Origin: Candidatus Lindowbacteria bacterium RIFCSPLOWO2_12_FULL_62_27
GTDB taxonomy: Bacteria > Lindowbacteria > 2-12-FULL-62-27
Direction: 5' to 3'
NCBI GenBank assembly: GCA_001784175.1
Contig: MFPR01000006.1
Coordinates: forward strand, 202,226 to 266,225
Length of the DNA: 64,000 bases
Shown: positions 8,987 to 15,992 of the stretch, piece by piece
Layout: each line of letters starts with the position of its first letter
Position numbering within the stretch: position 1 is the first letter of the stretch
Translations under genes and position numbers: made by a program
The notes under the pieces: generated by a model
What the model was told of the DNA's origin: nothing
Databases searched by the model: none
Seen by the model: only the letters and a program-made list of their open reading frames with translations

Positions 8987-10062
8987 TGGCCGTATTCGAG
9001 CCGGTCCAGAAACTCGATCGCGCTTTCATCTGCTTTCAACACGCCCGTGACGACGTCCACCGACTTGGGATTGCCCAAGGACTGCCCGAGCTGGCGCCGC
9101 CAAGTGGGAATGATCTTGCCTGAATCCTTGGAATCGGTGGCCGGCATCAAAACCGCGAACATCACCGGCTCGATGCGGGCGCACAGGTCGGTGGGCCGGG
9201 CCATGTCCAGGAGCTGTCTGGCCAGACCCGGCAGGCCCTGGTCGCTGACCGCGCCGCCGGTCATGGTCCTGAACCTCAGCAGGCCGAGGGAAAGCGGCAT
9301 GTCCATCCGCCGGGCCACGGCCACCTGATGGTGCAGGCGCTCGATGAAGTGCCCGCGGTTGGTCAGTCCCGTGAGCTCGTCCACCACGGTGGTCGCGGCG
9401 AGCTTGGCGTTGCTTCGCACCAGCGTGGAATTAATGTGCGTCAGCTCCTTGATCTGCGCCCGGGCGCGGCGGAGGTCGTCGCGGATCTGCAGCGTGGTTT
9501 TCATCCGGGCCAGGAGTTCCTGCGCGTCGACGGGTTTTCGCAGAAAGTCCGCCGCCCCGAGGTCGAGCGCCCGGACGACGCTTTCGGTGTCGGCTTTCTC
9601 CGACACCATCAGGATCGGAAACGGATTCTCGCTGAATTGCATTCGCATCTGCCGGCAGACCTCGTACCCGTCCATGCCGGGCATCAGCATGTCAACGACG
9701 GCGATGTCCGGCCGGCCGGAGGTCACGGACTGGAGGAGTCCCAGCGCCTCCGGGCCGTTCGACGCGGTCCGGCACACAAAGCCGGCGCCCTCCAGCCGGA
9801 CCCTCAGGATCTCAACGATGTCGGGGTCGTCATCCACCAGGAGCACGGTTTTTTTCCCGTCCTCCTGTTTCTCCGCGGGCGCCATGAGGTCGGCCTCGGA
9901 AAAGGAGAGGTCGATGTCGGCCTGGATCACCGAAGAGGCGAGGTCGCCGGCCGCGCCGGCCGCGGCGCCTGCATTGAGCGGCGCCTGCGACCCCGCCGCC
10001 GGCAGAAGGTCGGCTTCGGTGAAGAGGAGTTCGAGTTCCGACGAAGGTTCCGGCGGGGTCAC
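8974..10062 (-). CDS. Response regulator with degenerate GGDEF domain
   Basis: 362 residues. The N-terminus carries a duplicated short acidic motif (LLFTEADLLPA near 10-20 and LSFSEADLMAPA near 52-63). A REC domain follows (about 70-190) with the acidic pair in LLVDDDPD, phospho-acceptor Asp in VVDMLMPGMDG and Lys in FLRKPV. Residues about 215-350 are GGDEF-like (VVDELTGLTNRGHF is the canonical entry), but the catalytic RYGGDEF position reads ARIEPVMF, so cyclic-di-GMP synthesis is not expected. It could still bind a nucleotide or protein. ATGA overlap with the upstream REC gene. Confidence 0.85.
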   Translation of the reverse strand: MTPPEPSSELELLFTEADLLPAAGSQAPLNAGAAAGAAGDLASSVIQADIDLSFSEADLMAPAEKQEDGKKTVLLVDDDPDIVEILRVRLEGAGFVCRTASNGPEALGLLQSVTSGRPDIAVVDMLMPGMDGYEVCRQMRMQFSENPFPILMVSEKADTESVVRALDLGAADFLRKPVDAQELLARMKTTLQIRDDLRRARAQIKELTHINSTLVRSNAKLAATTVVDELTGLTNRGHFIERLHHQVAVARRMDMPLSLGLLRFRTMTGGAVSDQGLPGLARQLLDMARPTDLCARIEPVMFAVLMPATDSKDSGKIIPTWRRQLGQSLGNPKSVDVVTGVLKADESAIEFLDRLEYGQWPE

Positions 10063-10592
10063 TTTGACTCGCCGCTCTTGGGCGTCTCTCCCGCCGCCGC
10101 CTTTTTCTTCGCAAACTCGGCATCGTAAGCCTTCTTCAGGATCTCTTCCACCTTTTTTTTCTGAAACGGCTTGGCCAGAAAAAAGAAACTGCCCATGCCC
10201 GCCTGCGAGATCTGGTCGGCCGTGAAGCGTGCGCTGGTGATGATGAAGACCGTATCGGGATTGGTCGCGGCGATGATCTGGATCGGCTTTGCGCCGCCGC
10301 CGTCCGTCTGGTCGATGTCCACCGCCGCAAAACGGACCTTCGACTCTGTCAGGATCGACCGGGCTTCCACCGCCGATCCGACGACGCCCACGACCTTGTA
10401 GCCAGACTCCTCGATCTGGCTCTTGAGGATGTTCCGGTGAAATGCGGAGGCATCGACGAGGACGATCTGCTTCAGGTCGACGTCCTCCTCGATTTCCTCC
10501 TCGTCGTCTTCCTCCCAGTCATCCGGAAACTCGTAGAAATCCTCGCTGCCGTCGTCCAGCATGAAGAATTTCGGCTGTTCCTGCGGATCCAT
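10059..10592 (-). CDS. Single-domain response regulator with acidic N-terminal extension
   Basis: 177 residues. The first 40 are strongly acidic (FPDDWEEDDEEEIEEDVD) and probably disordered. The rest is a REC domain: VLVDASAFHRN in place of the usual acidic pair, phospho-acceptor Asp in FAAVDIDQTD, Thr/Ser in IITSARF and Lys in LAKPFQKK. The first acidic pocket is incomplete (one Asp), so phosphorylation may be weak. No output domain; it probably acts by protein contact. It lies 15 bases after the TPR gene and overlaps the REC/GGDEF-like gene by 4 bases. Confidence 0.82.
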   Translation of the reverse strand: MDPQEQPKFFMLDDGSEDFYEFPDDWEEDDEEEIEEDVDLKQIVLVDASAFHRNILKSQIEESGYKVVGVVGSAVEARSILTESKVRFAAVDIDQTDGGGAKPIQIIAATNPDTVFIITSARFTADQISQAGMGSFFFLAKPFQKKKVEEILKKAYDAEFAKKKAAAGETPKSGESK

Positions 10593-10607
10593 GTCGATCC
10601 CTCCTTC

Positions 10608-11468
10608 CTAAGCCGTCTTGCCCGCCGGCCCTGCCGGCGGCTTGGCCTTCGCGGCGGCCTCCTTTTCGGCGGCCTGTTTCTCAACGACCGCCTGAACATC
10701 GGCGATCGCCTTCCGGATGTAGGCGAGGAGCGGATTCTGTTTGCCCAGACCCTTGCCGAGAATCTCCAGCGCCTTCTGGAGGGCATGATCCGCTTCCTTC
10801 AACCGGTCGATGTTCTTGTAGAATAATCCCAGGTCCTTCCACAGCTCGCCGACCTTGATATGATCCTCGCCCAGCACCTTCGACCGCACCTTGAGCGTGC
10901 GTTTGAGGAGCGCCTCGGCCTGCTCGTTCATGCCGAGGATCCGGCAGACGCCCGACAGTTCCTGGTAGGCGGAGAGGAGCCGGGGGTGGTCCGGGCGGAG
11001 TTTCTTGTGCCAGATGTTGAGGGAATTCTCGTAGGACTCGCGGGATTCCGGGTAGCGGGACCGGATGCGGTAAAAGGCGCCGAGATTGTACTTGATCTCC
11101 CCCACCAAAGGATGCTCCGGCCCGACCTCCGCCTCGGCTTTGCGGCTGTATTGATTGAAATGGAGTTCGATCTCGAAAAATTTGTCCAGCTTCAGATACG
11201 CCTCCGCCAGAAGGCCAAGCGTCAGCGGGATCTGGGGATGGTCCGCCTTGAGCTGGCCGCGGTGGATTTCCAGCGCCCGCTCCAGAACGGGAATGGAGTC
11301 GCGCCATTTCGACATCGACAGATACAGGGACCCGAGCCGGGTCAGGAGCGCGCCGGTTTCGGGATGGTTCGGCCCGAAGGCCGCGTCTTTTTCCTTTTCC
11401 GCAATCTTTTTCTTCAGATCCTCCTCGTAGGCCTTGGCGTTGGCCCGGAGGTTCGAAGTTTTATTCAT
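10608..11468 (-). CDS. Cytoplasmic tetratricopeptide-repeat protein
   Basis: 286 residues, no signal peptide. About five TPRs of the kinesin-light-chain type with the recurring GxxHPxxxxxLxxLxxLY pattern (FGPNHPETGALLTRLGSLYL, LKADHPQIPLTLGLLAEAYL, VGPEHPLVGEIKYNLGAFY, LRPDHPRLLSAYQELSGVCR, LGEDHIKVGELWKDLGLFY). The tail (about 255-286) is an Ala/Lys-rich coiled-coil-like stretch. Its ATGA overlaps the stop of the HDOD gene, tying it to the same operon. Likely a scaffold for the neighbouring regulators. Confidence 0.82.
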   Translation of the reverse strand: MNKTSNLRANAKAYEEDLKKKIAEKEKDAAFGPNHPETGALLTRLGSLYLSMSKWRDSIPVLERALEIHRGQLKADHPQIPLTLGLLAEAYLKLDKFFEIELHFNQYSRKAEAEVGPEHPLVGEIKYNLGAFYRIRSRYPESRESYENSLNIWHKKLRPDHPRLLSAYQELSGVCRILGMNEQAEALLKRTLKVRSKVLGEDHIKVGELWKDLGLFYKNIDRLKEADHALQKALEILGKGLGKQNPLLAYIRKAIADVQAVVEKQAAEKEAAAKAKPPAGPAGKTA

Positions 11469-12742
11469 CGTCCTGTGAAGGTGGCCATGAGGTTGGCCAT
11501 GTTGGCGTCCACCCGTTCGGCCATTTTATCCGGATTGAAATTCTCGCCCAGCTTGAGCGGCCCCCGGTACCGCTTGCCGAGCTGATCGAGCTGCTCGGAA
11601 TAGGCGAACGCGTCCAGCTTCGGGTCCAGCTCGCTGATCGTCGAGGCCATATGCACGATGTAGACTTCGTCGGCGAGGTTGGGCGTGTTGAGGAGCAGTT
11701 GGAAATCGTGATGGTGGAGCATGGTGCTCTGGATCGTGGATTTCGGCAGTTGCCACAGATTGAACAAAAATCCGCCGAGGTCGGCGTGGTTCCCGCCCAG
11801 CACCGCCTTCTCGGCGTCGATCGGCTTCTTGCCGGCGGCCAGCAGTTCCTCGATTTTGGTCTGCATCGGCCGGAAGTATTGATACATGAGAAGGTATCCG
11901 ATGTCGTGCAGCAAGCCGCACACGAACAGCTCGTCCGCTTCCGCCAAACGCTTGTGCTCGCCGACCTCCTTGCTCCACTGCGCCGTCCGGATGGCGTTTT
12001 CCCAGAATCTTTGCGCAAACTGCGGCGGCACCGCCTGGAACTTCTGCATGACCGCCGCCGCGATCACCAGTTGCCGGAGCTTCTTGATGCCGAGCACGAC
12101 GAGGGCCTTGGTCACGCTGGTGATTTTGTCGCGAAGCCCGTAGAAGGCCGAGTTGACGACGCGGAGCATCGTCGAGGTGAGGCCGGGATCGAGCGAGAGA
12201 ATTTCGCCGACCTTGTCGAGATTGACCTCCGGGTCGTCCAGCATGACCACGGCGCGCTGGGCGGTGGCGGGCAGGGGCGAAATTTCCTCGATGTTTTTCA
12301 GTACCGTGCGGACCTGCCGGTCAAGCCCGATTTTTTCCTCGGTCGGCGGCGGATCGGGTTCCTTGGCGAGCTCGGGGTTGGTTCCAAGGAAGGTCTTGAT
12401 ATGGCCGATGATTTTGTCGGTGGTCGTGAGCTTCTGGGTGACGGCGGCCTGGGCAAAGAGGAAGAGGTCGTCTTTCTGGAGTTTCAGGAGCAGGCCGATC
12501 TGCTGCGCGTTCATGAGATTCAGCCGGCCCGCGCACTCGCCGAACATCCCGCCTCCGCGCGACTGCTCGAGCAGGATGGAGTTGATCTGGTCGGGCTGAA
12601 TGAATCCGCGAAACGCGCCCAGTTGACCGATCCGCCGGTCGAAGGCGCTCATCTGCCGCACCGCACGCAACACGTCATCCTGGGCCATGATGTTGGTGGC
12701 CCGAAGATACTGGATGAACTTCTGTAATTTGGCCAGACTCAT
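11465..12742 (-). CDS. HDOD signalling protein with intact HD pair; first gene of the exosortase operon
   Basis: 425 residues from ATG 12742. Residues about 35-95 resemble the GspE/MshE N-terminal fold (RRIGQLGAFRGFIQPDQI). Residues about 150-350 are an HDOD domain (ISPLPATAQRAVVMLDDPEV, RVVNSAFYGL, then LLHDIGYLL with His279-Asp280). It is the only one of the five HDOD proteins in this window that keeps the HD pair. HDOD proteins are mostly non-enzymatic signalling scaffolds. A promoter at 12751-12779 sits 8 bases upstream of the ATG. The start choice is supported because all paralogues begin with the same M(S/N)xxxLQxFI sequence. Confidence 0.87.
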   Translation of the reverse strand: MSLAKLQKFIQYLRATNIMAQDDVLRAVRQMSAFDRRIGQLGAFRGFIQPDQINSILLEQSRGGGMFGECAGRLNLMNAQQIGLLLKLQKDDLFLFAQAAVTQKLTTTDKIIGHIKTFLGTNPELAKEPDPPPTEEKIGLDRQVRTVLKNIEEISPLPATAQRAVVMLDDPEVNLDKVGEILSLDPGLTSTMLRVVNSAFYGLRDKITSVTKALVVLGIKKLRQLVIAAAVMQKFQAVPPQFAQRFWENAIRTAQWSKEVGEHKRLAEADELFVCGLLHDIGYLLMYQYFRPMQTKIEELLAAGKKPIDAEKAVLGGNHADLGGFLFNLWQLPKSTIQSTMLHHHDFQLLLNTPNLADEVYIVHMASTISELDPKLDAFAYSEQLDQLGKRYRGPLKLGENFNPDKMAERVDANMANLMATFTGR

Positions 12743-12750
12743 ACAGAATG

Positions 12751-12779
12751 TATATAGCCTTTCTTCATGACACGGGCAA
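12751..12779 (-). promoter_or_regulatory. Promoter of the exosortase operon, leaderless geometry
   Basis: On the minus strand TTGCCC (12779-12774), a 17-base spacer and TATATA (12756-12751), then 8 bases to the ATG at 12742. Transcription would begin one or two bases before the start codon, and there is no Shine-Dalgarno sequence. The promoter overlaps the last codons of the GH94-like gene. Confidence 0.5.
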
Positions 12780-15539
12780 GGGGTCTTGAACTTCAACGGC
12801 GTTCGTCCCGGCGGCCTTCAGGTCCCCCCAGCGCAGCCGGGCGCAAGGGATGCCCCGGGGCGCCGGGGCGGTCAGGGCCAGCAGCGCGCCGTGGAACCGG
12901 ATCGATCGATCCGTCGCCGCCGGCGACCATGTGTGGATGAGCCGAATGCGCCGGCCGCGGAGGGTCGTCGTGTAGACCATCGAGGGGGCCTGACCCATGG
13001 TCGCCGGCAGGCGCGGTATCGGCTGAATCTCGATGCCTTCGTAAGTAACTTTCAGCCCGACGATCTCCTCGACGAGGAGCCTCGAAAAAATGGCTGCGGA
13101 ATTGGTGTGAAAATCGTTCATGCTCGCGCCGTCGTTTTTGGGGCCGATCCCCCATGAATTCGGAATATAATTGATCCCGCGGTTCTGCCGCGCATGGAGG
13201 GCGCGGTTGATGGGAAGCGTCTTGTCGACAAACTCGTTGGCCTGCTCCCATCGGCCGATTTTGTAGAGCGCGTCGCACAGAAACATCCCGGCATGGACAT
13301 AGGGGCTGGCGTTTTCGGCGCCGTCGAGATTGCCGATCCGGCCGATCCGCAGTTCCTTCGAAAACCGGTTGAAGGGGACGCTGAAGGTTTTGAATCCATA
13401 GGGCGAATCGAGCGCGCGCGCGTCCCGGCCGATCGCTTGCTCGAGACGGTCCGCATGCCCGCCGGTGGACCGGTGCCTCAGAATTCCGCTCAACACCGCA
13501 AACGCCAGCGGCGTGGCGCTCACGCGATTCGCCAGAAACAATCGCCGGGCGGACTCGGGCAGCCGCCGTAGTCTCCGGCAGGCCGGGTCGATCCAGCGCC
13601 GGTGCAGCTTGTAAAGCGTGCGGCCCTCGGCATCCCGAAACGGCGACGCGATCTCCGTCTTCACGCGGCCGCCCAGCGCCCGGGCGAGTTCCCGTTCCGT
13701 CACCACGCCGTCCGAATCCCAGAATCCCCCGACCGTCCGGCCCTCCGGCGTGTAGCCGTGGATGATCCGAACGCAACCGTCCGGAGACATCTGAACGAGG
13801 CGCCGGATAAACGCGCGATGCAAATCGTTCTGGAGGCGGCGGTAGGATGCGGTTTTTTTCGAGAGGCGTTTCCCCACCGAGGTTCTGCGAACAGCATCAG
13901 GAAGATGCCGGTGGAGTTCCTCCATCGCGCCGAGCGCCTGATAGAGCTGTTCGAGGACCATCGTGCTGTTTTGAATGAGCCCGATGGCGTCGTTCCAGTC
14001 ACCGTCGCGGATGTTCACGAGCCCGCTTCGGGGATCACGGTTCGACACGACGTGGTCGACGTTTTCGATCAGGTGGTCGAGGACCGTGCTGTTCCTGGGA
14101 GAATCCTCGACGCGGCCCGTCCGGCGCGCCGGGTCCCAGTCGCGCAGCCTCTTGTATCCGGCGCGTTCCGTCAGAACGTCAAAATCTCCCGTGCATTTCA
14201 AATAATGAGGGATCAACATCGTCGACAGCCACAGGCCCGAATCCATGAAGTATCTCAGATCGTACGCGCCGTCGAATGAATACTGCCGCGGAAACCGGCC
14301 GTCCTCGAACTGTTGGCCCGAAAGCTCCAAAATCATGCGCCGGCCGGTGGCGGCATCAAAATCGACCGCGGCCGCCCCCGCCTGCGCCTTGTCCCGGACG
14401 CCCAGGAGATAATTCCAAAATAGGCGAAACCGGCTTCTGATCCTCGCGCAACCGCTCACCTGCTGTTTAAGCCACGCGTGGGAGCAACTGAAGGCGCGGC
14501 TCGGCGCATCCAGCCTGGCGCCGCCGTACAATCGCCCCGCGCGGCGTTCCGATTTGGCGATGTTTCGATCGACTTCGCCCGCCGTCAGCCCCCGGTTGAG
14601 ATGGCGTTGTGCGCCCGCCGGCGACGGAAACGCCCGCACGGCGTAATGCAGATCGGCCGATCGGCCCGGCCCAAGAACCATCTGGTCCTCCGTGTGCGCG
14701 CAGGCCGGCGCAACGAATCCGGAATGGGCCTGCCGCACGATTTCCCCCGGCCCGACGGCCGCCGGATGCGCGGCGCTCCGGTCCATGCCGCCGTAATAGG
14801 CGAGGGTCGACGTATTGTCGCAGTGCCGGCTGCCTCGAGGGAAACAATACCGGATGGCGCAGGCAATTCCCTCTTCCGTCGACCGGATCAGAATTCCCTT
14901 TCCGGGGACAGCCCATCCTTCGTGCCACCAGGGACTTTCGGCGTTGAACGAGAACCCGCGAGTAAGCAGGGGAAGGAAGAAAGAAATCAGGCTCACGCGG
15001 ATCGGCCGCCCGGAAATATTCTGCGCGCCGGCCGACAGCAGGAGTTCCTCGCCATGAAGTCCGAACCGCAGACCGACCCGGACCGCGGGCTTGCCGGCGA
15101 ATCCGAGTTCCCGCGCGTGCCAGGCAAGACCGGTTGGCGTAAACACGGAAATGTTTCTGAGCGTCGCGCGGTCCATCTGCGCCGTTCGAGGATAAAGGAT
15201 CGGACCGGACAGGAGGCCGCGCGGCGTTCGGCCGGCGGACTCGATCCGAACGTGAAAATTGACCGGCGGATCCTCGCGGACCTGCGTGTCCCAGGGCGAC
15301 GTCTCCTGAAAGACCGTCACGCCGTCCAGTGTATTGAACCGAACGCGCTCGCCGGTGAAAATCACGTAACTGGGAGTTTGGGGATCGTAATGAACGACGC
15401 GGCTGTCCGCAAGCGGCGCGCCCGAAGACCGGTCCACGATCAGCTCGCCGGTCGGCCCGAAATGGTGATGGCTGTCCACGCGCGCACAGTTCTTGAGCGC
15501 GAGGTAATCGCCAATGGTTTCCCAGAATGCAGTTCTCAC
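12765..15539 (-). CDS. Glycoside hydrolase family 94-like (cellobiose phosphorylase type)
   Basis: 924 residues. GH94 enzymes phosphorolyse beta-glucosidic bonds of cellobiose, chitobiose or cyclic beta-1,2-glucan chains. The N-terminal part (about 1-320) is the beta-sandwich (DSHHHFGPTGELIV, YVIFTGERVRFNTLDGVTVF); the catalytic alpha/alpha-barrel follows (RTGRVEDSPRNSTVLDHLIE), with the signature GDWND at about 512-516 carrying the general acid Asp, then FRDAEGRTLYKLHRRW and NRGINYIPNSWGIGPKNDGA. The lid motif SMNDFHTNSAAIF is present. No signal peptide, so cytoplasmic. It overlaps the DUF559 gene by 4 bases at its start. Substrate unknown; it may recycle the glucan of the neighbouring locus. 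Confidence 0.78.
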   Translation of the reverse strand: MRTAFWETIGDYLALKNCARVDSHHHFGPTGELIVDRSSGAPLADSRVVHYDPQTPSYVIFTGERVRFNTLDGVTVFQETSPWDTQVREDPPVNFHVRIESAGRTPRGLLSGPILYPRTAQMDRATLRNISVFTPTGLAWHARELGFAGKPAVRVGLRFGLHGEELLLSAGAQNISGRPIRVSLISFFLPLLTRGFSFNAESPWWHEGWAVPGKGILIRSTEEGIACAIRYCFPRGSRHCDNTSTLAYYGGMDRSAAHPAAVGPGEIVRQAHSGFVAPACAHTEDQMVLGPGRSADLHYAVRAFPSPAGAQRHLNRGLTAGEVDRNIAKSERRAGRLYGGARLDAPSRAFSCSHAWLKQQVSGCARIRSRFRLFWNYLLGVRDKAQAGAAAVDFDAATGRRMILELSGQQFEDGRFPRQYSFDGAYDLRYFMDSGLWLSTMLIPHYLKCTGDFDVLTERAGYKRLRDWDPARRTGRVEDSPRNSTVLDHLIENVDHVVSNRDPRSGLVNIRDGDWNDAIGLIQNSTMVLEQLYQALGAMEELHRHLPDAVRRTSVGKRLSKKTASYRRLQNDLHRAFIRRLVQMSPDGCVRIIHGYTPEGRTVGGFWDSDGVVTERELARALGGRVKTEIASPFRDAEGRTLYKLHRRWIDPACRRLRRLPESARRLFLANRVSATPLAFAVLSGILRHRSTGGHADRLEQAIGRDARALDSPYGFKTFSVPFNRFSKELRIGRIGNLDGAENASPYVHAGMFLCDALYKIGRWEQANEFVDKTLPINRALHARQNRGINYIPNSWGIGPKNDGASMNDFHTNSAAIFSRLLVEEIVGLKVTYEGIEIQPIPRLPATMGQAPSMVYTTTLRGRRIRLIHTWSPAATDRSIRFHGALLALTAPAPRGIPCARLRWGDLKAAGTNAVEVQDPLPVS

Positions 15540-15922
15540 TTCCTCCCCCCTTGTGGGGGAGGATCGAGGTGGGGGGTTACAGGGGTTACTGTGGTTACTG
15601 TATTGAAAATCATCTCCATCACCGCCTCTGTTTCCCGCATGACCTGATCATTCCAGACGCGGATTACCCGAAACCCCTGCGATTCGAGCCATCGGTCTCT
15701 GGCCTCGTCGTATTCGGTCTGCTCTGCGTGCTGTCCGCCATCCAGTTCGACGATCAGCCTTTTTTCAAAACAAACGAAGTCCACGATGTAATTCCCGATC
15801 GGCGCCTGTCTCCGGAATTTTTGGCCTTCGATCTGCTTCAGACGCAGGCGGCGCCACAGCAATTTCTCGGCGTCTGTCAGGGTCTGGCGCAGTTCTCTGG
15901 CTCTGAAAACATTCTTCTTCAA
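15536..15922 (-). CDS. DUF559 protein (Vsr-like endonuclease fold)
   Basis: 128 residues. The DUF559 core is clear: ARELRQTLTDAEKLLWRRLR, KFRRQAPIGNYIVDFVCFEK, LIVELDGGQHAE and RVIRVWNDQV, with the acidic residues of the restriction-endonuclease-like fold (Asp in VDFVC, Glu and Asp in VELDGGQH). The last residues, TPHLDPPPQGGRK, are encoded by a palindromic repeat that also occurs in opposite orientation just upstream of the gene, so gene and repeats look like one mobile cassette. Its stop overlaps the GH94 start by 4 bases. The function of DUF559 proteins is not established; DNA cleavage or repair is inferred from the fold. Confidence 0.85.
   Translation of the reverse strand: MKKNVFRARELRQTLTDAEKLLWRRLRLKQIEGQKFRRQAPIGNYIVDFVCFEKRLIVELDGGQHAEQTEYDEARDRWLESQGFRVIRVWNDQVMRETEAVMEMIFNTVTTVTPVTPHLDPPPQGGRK
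15541..15577. repeat. Palindromic repeat at the 3' end of the DUF559 gene
   Basis: CCTCCCCCCTTGTGGGGGAG followed by GATCGAGGTGGGGGG. The C-rich and G-rich arms form a hairpin. The same unit, inverted relative to this one, lies at 15932-15975. It encodes the C-terminal tail of the DUF559 protein. Confidence 0.7.
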
Positions 15923-15931
15923 AACACCGAC

Positions 15932-15975
15932 CCCCCATCCCAGCCTTCCCCCACAAGGGGGGAAGGGGGGAGAAC
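15932..15975. repeat. Inverted copy of the palindromic repeat, 5' of the DUF559 gene
   Basis: Reads CCCATCCCAGCCTTCCCCC, ACAAGG, GGGGAAGGGGGGAG on the plus strand. Its reverse complement matches the 15541-15577 copy, so the gene is bracketed by inverted repeats. It may also fold as a hairpin after the symporter gene (minus strand). Confidence 0.65.
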
Positions 15976-15992
15976 ACAGTGAAAAGAGAGCG

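Noticed and set aside
23-12742. Reading the GT2/TPR-barrel pair as a standard pga (poly-N-acetylglucosamine) operon
   Set aside because: No PgaB-type deacetylase or PgaD is present, and exosortase genes occupy their place; only the broad GT2/export analogy is kept.
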